Part shown: positions 1 to 8,665 of the stretch, one piece after another
Numbering within the stretch: position 1 is the stretch's first letter
How the letters are laid out: the number at the start of each line of letters is the position of its first letter
Origin: Lachnospiraceae bacterium
GTDB taxonomy: Bacteria; Bacillota; Clostridia; Lachnospirales; Lachnospiraceae
Direction of reading: 5' to 3'
Assembly: GCA_017437065.1 (NCBI GenBank)
Contig: JAFSBX010000061.1
Coordinates: forward strand, 81,587 to 145,586
Length of the DNA stretch: 64,000 bases
Notes under the pieces: model-generated
What the model saw: the letters and a program-made list of their open reading frames with translations, nothing else
Database searches by the model: none
What the model was told of the DNA's origin: nothing
Position numbers and translations under genes: made by a program

Positions 1-211
1 TCAGACTCTTTACCGAAGGACTGTGGCTGACTTTATCATAGTCCTTTGCCTGCGTGATCATATTATTACTCAAAATCGCTCTTTCCTCAGCACGACATCG
101 TACTCCATCATACCCTGCATTTTCCACCTGTACCGCATCTTCATGTCCCCAGTTTACAAATTTATTTCCTATATCATGTAATGCGTCATTTATCTTTTCC
201 CAAGTTTTCAT
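1..211 (-). CDS. Partial CDS at the distal end of the CIS operon, function unknown
   Basis: An open frame starts with ATG at 211 behind a GGAGAG-type ribosome binding site about 8 nt upstream and runs off the window after 70 codons. The visible N-terminus is soluble, with Trp and acidic residues (begins MKTWEKINDALHD) and no membrane segment. I do not recognise the family. It lies about 40 nt downstream of the last AAA+ ATPase with no terminator between, so it is probably co-transcribed with the CIS locus. Genes at this position could be late assembly factors or cargo. The frame and start are well supported; the function is not. Confidence 0.6.
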   Translation of the reverse strand, partial: MKTWEKINDALHDIGNKFVNWGHEDAVQVENAGYDGVRCRAEERAILSNNMITQAKDYDKVSHSPSVKSL

Positions 212-250
212 TCCGTCTCTCCTTTTGTCATGTTGCTGTATGGAATCCCT

Positions 251-2293
251 CTATTTTTCAAAATAGAATCCATATTCCCCAAAATCTCGGGCAATCATCA
301 CTTTACCCATTTTGAGTTTCTCCATCCGCAAACTCTCCAGAATGTGCATCATATTGACCGGTACATCCTCTGCCGCAGCCAAAAATACTGCATTTAATAC
401 AATATTTTTGATATTACCACCGGATAATTCAAAGCGATTGGCAAGATATTGGAAATCTATGTCCTCCACCGGAACCTCTGCCGGAAAACATCCTTTCCAT
501 ATTTCATAGCGCATTTCGGCATCCGGCATCACGAACTCTACCACATAACGGATACGGCGCATAAATGCTTCATCTATGTTGTTTTTAAAATTAGTCGCCA
601 ATATGACAATACCGTCATATTCATCAATTCTTTGTAAAATATAAGACACTTCCGTATTCGCATACCGATCCTTCGCCTCGCTGACCTCGCTTCTTTTACC
701 AAAAATAGAATCTGCTTCATCAAAGAAAAGAATGGTATTACTTTTTTCTGCCAGATTAAAGATAGCTTCCAGCTTCTTCTCCGTCTCGCCGATATACTTG
801 TCCACTACCTGTGACAAATCCACACGATATAATGGGAGCTCTAACATGGTAGACATGATTTGTGCCGCCATGGTCTTACCGGTTCCGGGAGGTCCTGCAA
901 ACAAACAGGATACACCGGTTCCATAAGTATATTTACTCTGCATCTGCCATGTATCAAATACCTTATGTCTGTGCCAGATATGGCTACAGATATTGTATAG
1001 TATCTGCTTCTGAGACGGCTGCAGCTTCAAATCGTCAATGGTAAACTCTGTATAAACCCTCTTTATACTTCCCTGACTGGGCGGTGGAAGGATACGATTA
1101 CAGATTTTACCTATCTGTTTTTCATCCACAATCTCACCGCTTAGCTCGCTCTGACGCAGATATTTTACCGCTAACTGTATCTGCCCCACGGACAGCTTGT
1201 ATTTCGCACTAATCACTGCTGTATCAAGTGGTGTTTCCAGTCCTGATTCCCCCGCAAACTGCTCCCACAGAATGATTCTTTCATTTCTGTCCGGTGCTCC
1301 AATCTGCTGCTTATATACAGGAAAAGAAAGCAACGAAGCTATATCCACGCTTTCCGAAGTACAGATATAGATTCTGGATACTTTGCTTCCATAGGAATAA
1401 ATACACAAATGTAGAAATGCCTCTATGCCTTCTTTATTACTGCTATTCTTTTCATCTACTCCGTAAAAACAAGGAATTGCCTGATAAAAGAAGCATTCCC
1501 GATAAAAATACCAAATCAGCTTTCGTGCCGTATTTATTTCCTGTGCTTTCAATGCATCATAATCAATAAAAACTGTGCTGTTACCAAATTCTCTTTCTAC
1601 CTGCTCTGCCAGAAATCTTTTTCCGTTGTTCCCATTTCCCTGTATATGGATAAGCTGATAGTTTTTGCTTATACGATTGTTTTTAATATATGTGGTCAGA
1701 CGTTCCTTTTCTCTCAAATGAATATACTGCACCTTCGAAACAGCATCCACATCCACCCGCTTACCAACAGACTCATATTCTTTTTTTATCTGATTACTTC
1801 CCTGTAAATATGCATACAGGCGCTCATCCATGGTAATCGTCTTCCTAATATGCTCTATCTGTCCATCTCGGTCAAAATAAAACCATTTCTGCAACTGCTC
1901 GTACGCCTCTTCCATCATGGTATGAGCATGAATCACAGGATCTTTATCGCAAAGACAGATTCGAGCCGCATTTTCTATGGTAAGGTAAGTATCACCGATG
2001 GATTCCCATATTTCTTTCCATTCGGGATAAATATACTGAACAAGTGCCAGTTCCATCGCAGTCTCTGCCACAGGATTAAAGCCACGCACCACTTTCTCAT
2101 AACGATTTTGTGTGCCGGAAAACAAATCTTCCTTGATACGTCCAATAATCTCACTCTCTAATTCCTGTATGTCCTCTTTGTCTGCTTTACCATCCAGTAT
2201 ATGGGAGAAAGCTACCACCAGACTTCCTTGATGAATCGCCTTCAGATAGAGGGCTGCTTTCTTACTTATCAGTTTTGTTATTAAATCTATCAT
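251..2293 (-). CDS. AAA+ ATPase of the contractile injection system (copy 3)
   Basis: This 680-aa protein has a C-terminal AAA+ module: Walker A GPPGTGKT at residues 467-474, pore-loop-like KYIGET, Walker B ILFFDEAD, sensor 1 ILATN, an arginine finger in FMRRI, and LSGGNIKN in the sensor 2 region. A second, degenerate P-loop-like segment (GNGNNGKR, about residue 220) suggests a decayed first ATPase domain. CIS loci of the Afp/PVC type encode one such ATPase (Afp15/Pvc15), thought to act late in assembly at the tail apex. Here it is nearly identical to its neighbour over the Walker A to Walker B stretch, so the two are paralogs. It lies 33 nt from the upstream ATPase gene. ATPase assignment is secure; the exact assembly step is inferred. 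Confidence 0.9.
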   Translation of the reverse strand: MIDLITKLISKKAALYLKAIHQGSLVVAFSHILDGKADKEDIQELESEIIGRIKEDLFSGTQNRYEKVVRGFNPVAETAMELALVQYIYPEWKEIWESIGDTYLTIENAARICLCDKDPVIHAHTMMEEAYEQLQKWFYFDRDGQIEHIRKTITMDERLYAYLQGSNQIKKEYESVGKRVDVDAVSKVQYIHLREKERLTTYIKNNRISKNYQLIHIQGNGNNGKRFLAEQVEREFGNSTVFIDYDALKAQEINTARKLIWYFYRECFFYQAIPCFYGVDEKNSSNKEGIEAFLHLCIYSYGSKVSRIYICTSESVDIASLLSFPVYKQQIGAPDRNERIILWEQFAGESGLETPLDTAVISAKYKLSVGQIQLAVKYLRQSELSGEIVDEKQIGKICNRILPPPSQGSIKRVYTEFTIDDLKLQPSQKQILYNICSHIWHRHKVFDTWQMQSKYTYGTGVSCLFAGPPGTGKTMAAQIMSTMLELPLYRVDLSQVVDKYIGETEKKLEAIFNLAEKSNTILFFDEADSIFGKRSEVSEAKDRYANTEVSYILQRIDEYDGIVILATNFKNNIDEAFMRRIRYVVEFVMPDAEMRYEIWKGCFPAEVPVEDIDFQYLANRFELSGGNIKNIVLNAVFLAAAEDVPVNMMHILESLRMEKLKMGKVMIARDFGEYGFYFEK

Positions 2294-2326
2294 GGTTAAT
2301 AACCTTACCTTTCCACATTCTCTGTT

Positions 2327-4402
2327 CTAATCAAACAGATATTCATACTTTGCAAAGTCTTTTTTTATCATTGGTTTTCCTATTTTTGCCTTCTCGTTTT
2401 TCAAACTTTCCAGAATGTGTATCATCTCTACCTCTTTACCTTGCTGTGCTGCCGAGAAGATAGCATTTAACACAATATTCTTAATGATTCCGCCGGACAG
2501 TTCAAAATTCTCTGCCAAAAAATCAAAATCCAATTCTTCTTTAGGCACTTGCTCTGTAAAGCTGCTTCGCCAGATTTCTTTTCTTGTTTCTACATCCGGT
2601 ATCGGAAACTCTACCAGATAGCGCATTCTTCTCATAAAAGCTTCATCAATATTTTTCTTATAATTGGATGCGAGAATTACGATTCCGTCATACTGCTCGA
2701 TTCTCTGTAAGATATAAGAAACCTCCGTATTGGCATACCTATCCTTCGAGTCATTTACTTCACTACGCTTGCCAAAAATCGAATCCGCTTCATCAAAAAA
2801 CAAAATAGTATTGCTTTTCTCTGCCAGATTAAAAATCTCTTCCAGTTTCTTCTCTGTTTCACCAATATATTTATCTACCACCTGAGACAGATCAATCTTA
2901 TACAAAGGCAGATTCAACATACTGGAAAGCACATGTACAGCCATGGTTTTGCCTGTTCCGGGTGCACCCACAAAAAGTGCCGATACATTTCGTCCGTAGG
3001 AAAACTTTTTCTCCATCTGCCAGTCATCATATACCAGCTGTCTGTGCTGTACCTGTGCACAAATGGCATACAGATTCTGCTTCTGCATGTCAGGGATTTT
3101 CAAATCATCAATAGTATAGTGGACTTCAATCTGCTTGATACTGCCACCTACAGGAGAGGGCAGTACTTCCTCACACACCCTTGCCAGGTACTTCTCAATT
3201 CCGATACTACCGCTTTTCTTACATTTCTTTGCAAGTCTTGCTGCCGCTTTGGCAATTTCACCACATGCCAGCCGATACTTGCCTGCTGCCATGCGGCTGT
3301 CTAGGTCTTCTATTCCATAAACATCACAATATCCTTCCCATACTATCTTCCTTTCAATACGGGACAGAGATGGCAATACAATGTTTTCTATATAGATGTC
3401 TGTCTTATCCACCAGATGTACATTTCTTTCTGTAATAATACAAACCGGATATGGCATCGAAGCAACCTCTTCCATACATAAGAGAATACATTTTTGTAAT
3501 TCCGGGCTTTCTTCTACTTTCTCACTCACCCCGAAAAAACAGACACCCATACCATAAAAAATCATCTCACGTTTTATATGCTTCAACATATATTCTATCT
3601 GTTCTACGGCTGATCCTTTCGTTTTTACCTCTGCTGTTTCACATAATCTCTGAAAGTCAACAAACAGAAGATGTTGCTGTACTCTTTCACAGGCAGCTTT
3701 CAGTAAATGTTTCCTTCCACTATGATTCTCTCCTGCAATTTGTATGATTTGAGCACTATTCTGCAGCACTTCCTGTATCTGCACCACATATTCCTCCTGT
3801 ACAAATATCTTTATATCCTCTGTACCTGCAAAATAATGACTGCATATCCCCTTGATAGGTTCCTGAATCTGATTATCTCCACACAGATAAGCTAACAAAC
3901 GCTGATCCATGGCAAGCGTTCTTCGAAAGAATAGTTCGTTTTCATTTTCCGGCAATAATAGTATTGCAACACTTTCATATACCTCGTTCAGAAAAAAATA
4001 ATTCTCCTCTATCGAAAAAGGAGAATCTATAATCCGAAGTATGTCTTCCAATGTAAACTGCGTTCCCGGATGAAAAATCTCCGTAATAATGGACTTGATT
4101 TCAGGATAATATATCTGAGCAACAGTAAACTCCATCACTGCTTCCGCCAATACTGTCTGCTTACATTCCTGTACCAAATAATAAAATCTGCAAAATCCGT
4201 TTTTCTTATCAAGTTCATCCATTCTTTGTTGGAGCAGGAAATCCTGTTTCTTTATTATGTTTTCAACCTCTTCCTTTGTCTCGCCTGCCTCGAATCCCAA
4301 CATTCCATCCAATTTTTCGGCATAAATGTGAGCTCCTATTTTTTTACAATATGACGAAAGCCTAACAAGAGCTTTCGTCATTATCAAATCCATCATTATC
4401 AT
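2327..4402 (-). CDS. AAA+ ATPase of the contractile injection system (copy 2)
   Basis: This 691-aa protein has the same layout as the next gene. A roughly 400-residue N-terminal region contains a degenerate P-loop-like segment (GENHSGRK), followed by a C-terminal AAA+ domain with Walker A GAPGTGKT at 479-486, Walker B LFFDEAD, sensor 1 ILASN, arginine-finger FMRRM and sensor 2-like LSGGIIKN. The catalytic core is almost identical to the 680-aa paralog while the N-terminal half has diverged. This fits duplication followed by specialisation, perhaps a hetero-oligomeric ring. The start is chosen at the ATG behind TTAGGAAG. It follows the 320-aa candidate cargo gene after 31 nt in the same operon. 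Confidence 0.9.
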   Translation of the reverse strand: MIMMDLIMTKALVRLSSYCKKIGAHIYAEKLDGMLGFEAGETKEEVENIIKKQDFLLQQRMDELDKKNGFCRFYYLVQECKQTVLAEAVMEFTVAQIYYPEIKSIITEIFHPGTQFTLEDILRIIDSPFSIEENYFFLNEVYESVAILLLPENENELFFRRTLAMDQRLLAYLCGDNQIQEPIKGICSHYFAGTEDIKIFVQEEYVVQIQEVLQNSAQIIQIAGENHSGRKHLLKAACERVQQHLLFVDFQRLCETAEVKTKGSAVEQIEYMLKHIKREMIFYGMGVCFFGVSEKVEESPELQKCILLCMEEVASMPYPVCIITERNVHLVDKTDIYIENIVLPSLSRIERKIVWEGYCDVYGIEDLDSRMAAGKYRLACGEIAKAAARLAKKCKKSGSIGIEKYLARVCEEVLPSPVGGSIKQIEVHYTIDDLKIPDMQKQNLYAICAQVQHRQLVYDDWQMEKKFSYGRNVSALFVGAPGTGKTMAVHVLSSMLNLPLYKIDLSQVVDKYIGETEKKLEEIFNLAEKSNTILFFDEADSIFGKRSEVNDSKDRYANTEVSYILQRIEQYDGIVILASNYKKNIDEAFMRRMRYLVEFPIPDVETRKEIWRSSFTEQVPKEELDFDFLAENFELSGGIIKNIVLNAIFSAAQQGKEVEMIHILESLKNEKAKIGKPMIKKDFAKYEYLFD

Positions 4403-4433
4403 TCTTTCTTCCTAACATTCTTTTTTAGTTCAT

Positions 4434-5396
4434 TTATAATCGAAAACCTTGGTACTTCTGTGCAATTCTTCTTCCTAACTCCTGCTGTCTGGCAGCTGAA
4501 GTATTCGTAGCTTCTGTAGTAAGAGTACCCATTTCACCCAACGCATCCGTTATCTTATCTTGTAACATTGCTCTGTAATTACCACCTAATTTGACGGAAT
4601 CTGCTTTCATTCCAAATCTCTGTTGCATGATTTCCTGTGTCTTTTCCGTAATCATACGTTTCTTTTCCTCCGCAGAGTTAAGTCTAAAATATTCATCTCC
4701 ATATTCTTCGAAAAAGATTTCTTTTGCCTTAATCATCATATGTCCATATTTTATATCACCATTACCAGTATCTATCGCAGTCAAAAAAGCTCCACGGTCG
4801 TCCTGTTCATTTATCTGATTGTATACAATTTCCAAATTATCTGTAGCCTCACGTAAATAACTGTCATAATCCTCGCCCATATCAATATTATTTTCCAGCA
4901 TATAGGCATTCATTTTATCTGCAAAATCCTGAACATTTCCTGCATTTTCTTTTGACATTCGTCCTATTGAATTAATAAATACATCTTCACTCAATTCCCC
5001 ATCATACAATCCATTTAACAAATCTTCATCTCTATCTGCTTTATTCCTCTTCCTGATAAAATCAAGACCTTCTGTATATTCTTTTTCCAAAAGACGGGAA
5101 GCTTTGTTTCTTCTCCATGAACCTTCTTCTCCATCAGCAAGCCAGTTACGCTTTTTATTATTCATCTTCTTTCCGCCTCCGGATGCCCAATAGCTGAAAC
5201 GATCTGCCAGATCACTCATACGTCCGCCCAAACTTCTTTCCGATGTCGCCACAGGATTTTGCGTAAAGGCTGCTGCCTGATTTCCTGTTGTTTCATTTGC
5301 ACTCTGCTCCGGTGCAGTGGTTTGCTGTCCGCCACCACCCCTTGAAAAGAAATTTCCTAATTTCTTTCCCCACTTTTTCAGATGATTAAATGCCAT
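4434..5396 (-). CDS. Hypothetical protein, candidate CIS cargo or accessory protein
   Basis: This 320-aa soluble protein starts with a basic amphipathic stretch (LKKWGKKLGNFF) and then a Gly/Gln/Ala/Thr-rich, probably disordered segment to about residue 60. A second basic patch lies around residues 75-105. The rest is charged and helical, ending in a Thr/Ala/Gln/Arg-rich tail. There is no membrane segment or recognisable enzyme motif. It sits between the tail protein I gene (17 nt upstream) and the two ATPases, where CIS loci often carry fibre, tape-measure or effector genes. The positively charged disordered N-terminus would suit packaging into a tube lumen, but that is inference. A structural or assembly role is equally possible. 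Confidence 0.6.
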   Translation of the reverse strand: MAFNHLKKWGKKLGNFFSRGGGGQQTTAPEQSANETTGNQAAAFTQNPVATSERSLGGRMSDLADRFSYWASGGGKKMNNKKRNWLADGEEGSWRRNKASRLLEKEYTEGLDFIRKRNKADRDEDLLNGLYDGELSEDVFINSIGRMSKENAGNVQDFADKMNAYMLENNIDMGEDYDSYLREATDNLEIVYNQINEQDDRGAFLTAIDTGNGDIKYGHMMIKAKEIFFEEYGDEYFRLNSAEEKKRMITEKTQEIMQQRFGMKADSVKLGGNYRAMLQDKITDALGEMGTLTTEATNTSAARQQELGRRIAQKYQGFRL

Positions 5397-5413
5397 ACCT
5401 TATTCCCCCCAAA

Positions 5414-6529
5414 TTACTGTAATACTACATTTCCATACAATTCCATACCGTTTGCATTTGCAACTGCCAAAGATGCCAGCTCACTATTATGATCCAGATA
5501 ACAATGTGTATCCATATGACAACTGCTACGCAAAAAGATAAGATTACAATCCGTTCCCAAAGGAAGCATCCTTGATACTACCCTATTCATACTCTTTCTC
5601 TCTGCTTCGGTATATGCTTTTTCGTCTTTTTCTTCAATGAGAATTGTAAGACTGGAACTATCCTGTCCATAGAGTTTCTGATACAGCATCAGCTCCTCCG
5701 GTCTGTTTTCCAGATACTCATACCATTTAAAATATTCTAAAAGCTGTATGTTTTCGCTATAAAGAATCTGCAATACCAGCTTCAATGCTTTTTTGGTTCC
5801 CTTACCGGACTGAATCTCATTGGCATGTGCAATCAGCTTACGAAGCTTATCACTCTCTCCTTCTCTGACTGCTTCTTGTACAATAACTTCATCCATTCCA
5901 ATCCATTCTGCCAATTGTAACAAATCCTCAAACTCCGCTTTCTCGTAATCTAATCGCATGGGGAGTTTGTCAATCTTTCTTTCCAAATCCAGATACATAC
6001 TCTGAAAAATAGAAATATATCGCTCAAAAAAATCATCCTTGGTCTGATATACCTCAGGAAAGTATTCCAAAAAACTATTTTTTGGAAATTCAACAGTTGC
6101 CATATTAATGTTAAATTTGCACTCTATTTGACCACTGACTCTGAAAAAAAGATATAGATAACGTCCCTGAAGTCCGGTCAAAAGTAAATCCGTGGCATTC
6201 ACCTTTCTGATACCACCAAGAGAGCGAATCAACGCTTCTTTTTCCTGAACATTTACCTGCCTATCCGCCATGACCTCTCTATAATCCATTTCAGATGCAG
6301 CTGCCACCACTTCCAGCTTACAATCATGAAAAGTACCCTCAAGGCGTAATGACTGCCATGTATTTGCTTCTTCTCCTGAATCAAAAACAGGTGCAATATA
6401 TAAATAACTACCGCTTCCATTTCCCACCAGAGAATATTCCTTATTCAGTTCCATGCCCTCATATTGACCCTTTTTCAGATATGCTCCTACATAATGCACA
6501 TATTTTGGTTTACTTTTCATAATCGTCAT
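5414..6529 (-). CDS. Phage tail protein I-like baseplate component
   Basis: This 371-aa protein has a central segment (about residues 150-260) typical of the P2 gpI-like tail protein domain of CIS clusters: LEYFPEVYQ, then a helical FFERYISIFQSMYLDLERKI block, then LLQLAEWIGM. The N-terminal 140 residues are beta-rich, resembling the small beta domain seen in CIS versions. It starts 2 nt after the stop of the baseplate J-like gene, so the two are translationally linked. The family connects baseplate wedges to fibres. Role assigned from family and gene order; I see no fibre gene next to it. Confidence 0.8.
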   Translation of the reverse strand: MTIMKSKPKYVHYVGAYLKKGQYEGMELNKEYSLVGNGSGSYLYIAPVFDSGEEANTWQSLRLEGTFHDCKLEVVAAASEMDYREVMADRQVNVQEKEALIRSLGGIRKVNATDLLLTGLQGRYLYLFFRVSGQIECKFNINMATVEFPKNSFLEYFPEVYQTKDDFFERYISIFQSMYLDLERKIDKLPMRLDYEKAEFEDLLQLAEWIGMDEVIVQEAVREGESDKLRKLIAHANEIQSGKGTKKALKLVLQILYSENIQLLEYFKWYEYLENRPEELMLYQKLYGQDSSSLTILIEEKDEKAYTEAERKSMNRVVSRMLPLGTDCNLIFLRSSCHMDTHCYLDHNSELASLAVANANGMELYGNVVLQ

Positions 6530-6531
6530 CC

Positions 6532-8646
6532 CTATTCTTTATATTCAAATTCCAAATCACCAACATACGGAAGGCAATCACTATTGAGTAATATATCTCC
6601 CTTATCGTTCTTTCTTCCCATTTCGCCACCTAATGACAAATGTAACTCTTCTACTGTTTCCACATGGTCTAATGTCTCTAATTGCATGAAAATATCTCCA
6701 TAAGAAAATACCGCACCGAACGTACACTGTTTCTGTCTTTCTTCTATATAATCCTTCAAAAATGATTCTACTTCAGCTTTTGCTGCTTCATAATTTCCTG
6801 CAATTCGAATCCTACCGCTTAAATTAATTCCCCCATAAACCGGTGCTACCACCTTCACACATGTATTTAGCATTCGATATTGCTCCAAATAATCACAAAT
6901 GTAATCGTGATATTTACGGCTAAGCTTTTCTTTCGGTTTCATAGAATATGGACATACTACAACATATGTATCATATGGCTTATAAACAATGGCATGATTC
7001 CTACAATACTCATGTGCGGACACTACCTTGGCTCCACGAATCATCAAACCGGGAATTTCCTTCACTACCTTTTCATAATCCAGCGGACTTACCACTCGAT
7101 TTTGTTCCATAATTTTACGTTCCAGACGTTCCTGCATTCTTTCAATAGAATCTGCTCCTCTTCCCCCTGTTGCCCTTGACGTATTGTATGCAATAATCTG
7201 ACCGTAACTGTTATCCATTACTCTACGTATTTCGCCTTCACGAACGTTGCCTTCCTCGTAATCTGAAACGCTACACTCACTAACCATTACCACACATCCC
7301 GTATCCGGAACCATTCCATGCATCCCGTCGCCAAACTGAATGCTGTTGCTTTCGCTATTATATGTAAACACTCGATCCTCATAAGAGGCCTGTTCCAGCT
7401 GTGGCACATACTTCCAATGCTGATAACAAATGCTTCCTTCTTTTTCCGTTTCCAGTATCAACTGTACTTCATAAGGTTCCTGTATAAACAGTGGAATTTC
7501 CTGAGACGCACATCCATCTGTGACACCTATTTTCATATTCATAATCATATCTTCTTTTACAAGGAAGACATCCACGAAACTTCCTTCTGCCGGCTCCATG
7601 CCATCTATAAAACGAATCTGCTTCGTTTCATAATCCACCACACATTCATCTTTCTCCTGTGGTTCAAAAGTATATACCATCCGATAACTGTCATCTTCCA
7701 TTTTGTCACGGACACCTACAGCAATTTTATCCTGTTTGCATACATAATAAGGGATACTATAACACCTGTTTGTAGCACAATATTGATAAGTAATCCTTTT
7801 GGACAATTCCTGTTTTTGTATCAATTTTACAGGATTTAGGAAAATTTTACCTATTTCCGGTGTGACATCATAGTGGTTTTCCATAATGGTCACTTTCAGA
7901 TAATACCCTGCTCTGCCATTTACCGGTTCATATTTTTGCATTTCAGACGGAATCTGCAGAGAAATAACCCCACTACGCAACAAGCCATTGGTATTATCCT
8001 CTTTTAACTCCACAGGCAACCATTCCTTACCATTATAGTAAGAATATTGCAACACTGAAAGATGGAAATTCTCCGGAAGTGCATGTCTTTCTTCATATTC
8101 CCTGACCGTAACAAACAACTTTATTTCTTCATCAGTCGGTAATGCTTTTTCAAATCCCAGATAAAGATTCTCCGTTTCTCTGCTACCTACACGGAAAACT
8201 TTGGCATAACTTCCATCCTCTCCGGCAAATGCTGTTAAATCTTCAATTTTCCCATTATTCTCATATAACAATTCGCTAAAACTATTATCTATAATCTCTA
8301 TCGAACTATCACATATAAAACACTTTTCACCGGCATATATAGGAAATCCGGCAGGAAGTATTGTTTTTCCCCCTTCCGTTTCCACACATACCCAGACCTT
8401 TGCTGCCTGCTTTGGCAATTCTGTAATACCTAACAACTTCATGTACTTCATAATATGCACTGTTCCCACAGCATTCATATAGTAATTCAGCATATCGGTC
8501 AACCATGCATACGTCTCCAGCGTAGTAATACCGGGATCATGACGATTAAAATCTGTCCATTCATTTGTTAAAAATGGTATTTTATGAATTGCTCCCTGCA
8601 ATAACTGCTCATAGGTTATATCATCCAATTCGGGAATCTGTAACAT
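6532..8646 (-). CDS. Baseplate J-like wedge protein (Afp12-type)
   Basis: This 704-aa protein has the N-terminal signature of putative CIS baseplate assembly proteins: NEWTDFNRHDPGITTLET, about residues 28-45. The C-terminal baseplate J-like region follows (NRVVSPLDYEKVVKEIPG, about residues 525-545). Homologs form the wedge ring around the hub (T4 gp6 relatives). The middle is beta-rich. It follows the 966-aa wedge gene after 19 nt and precedes tail protein I by 2 nt. The adjacent 966-aa and 704-aa pair corresponds to Afp11 and Afp12 of known particles. Confidence 0.88.
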   Translation of the reverse strand: MLQIPELDDITYEQLLQGAIHKIPFLTNEWTDFNRHDPGITTLETYAWLTDMLNYYMNAVGTVHIMKYMKLLGITELPKQAAKVWVCVETEGGKTILPAGFPIYAGEKCFICDSSIEIIDNSFSELLYENNGKIEDLTAFAGEDGSYAKVFRVGSRETENLYLGFEKALPTDEEIKLFVTVREYEERHALPENFHLSVLQYSYYNGKEWLPVELKEDNTNGLLRSGVISLQIPSEMQKYEPVNGRAGYYLKVTIMENHYDVTPEIGKIFLNPVKLIQKQELSKRITYQYCATNRCYSIPYYVCKQDKIAVGVRDKMEDDSYRMVYTFEPQEKDECVVDYETKQIRFIDGMEPAEGSFVDVFLVKEDMIMNMKIGVTDGCASQEIPLFIQEPYEVQLILETEKEGSICYQHWKYVPQLEQASYEDRVFTYNSESNSIQFGDGMHGMVPDTGCVVMVSECSVSDYEEGNVREGEIRRVMDNSYGQIIAYNTSRATGGRGADSIERMQERLERKIMEQNRVVSPLDYEKVVKEIPGLMIRGAKVVSAHEYCRNHAIVYKPYDTYVVVCPYSMKPKEKLSRKYHDYICDYLEQYRMLNTCVKVVAPVYGGINLSGRIRIAGNYEAAKAEVESFLKDYIEERQKQCTFGAVFSYGDIFMQLETLDHVETVEELHLSLGGEMGRKNDKGDILLNSDCLPYVGDLEFEYKE

Positions 8647-8665
8647 TGTGTCTCCTTCCAGTCTT

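Noticed and set aside
7318-7839. Plus-strand 173-codon frame
   Set aside because: Shadow of the 704-aa baseplate gene; composition typical of antisense translation.
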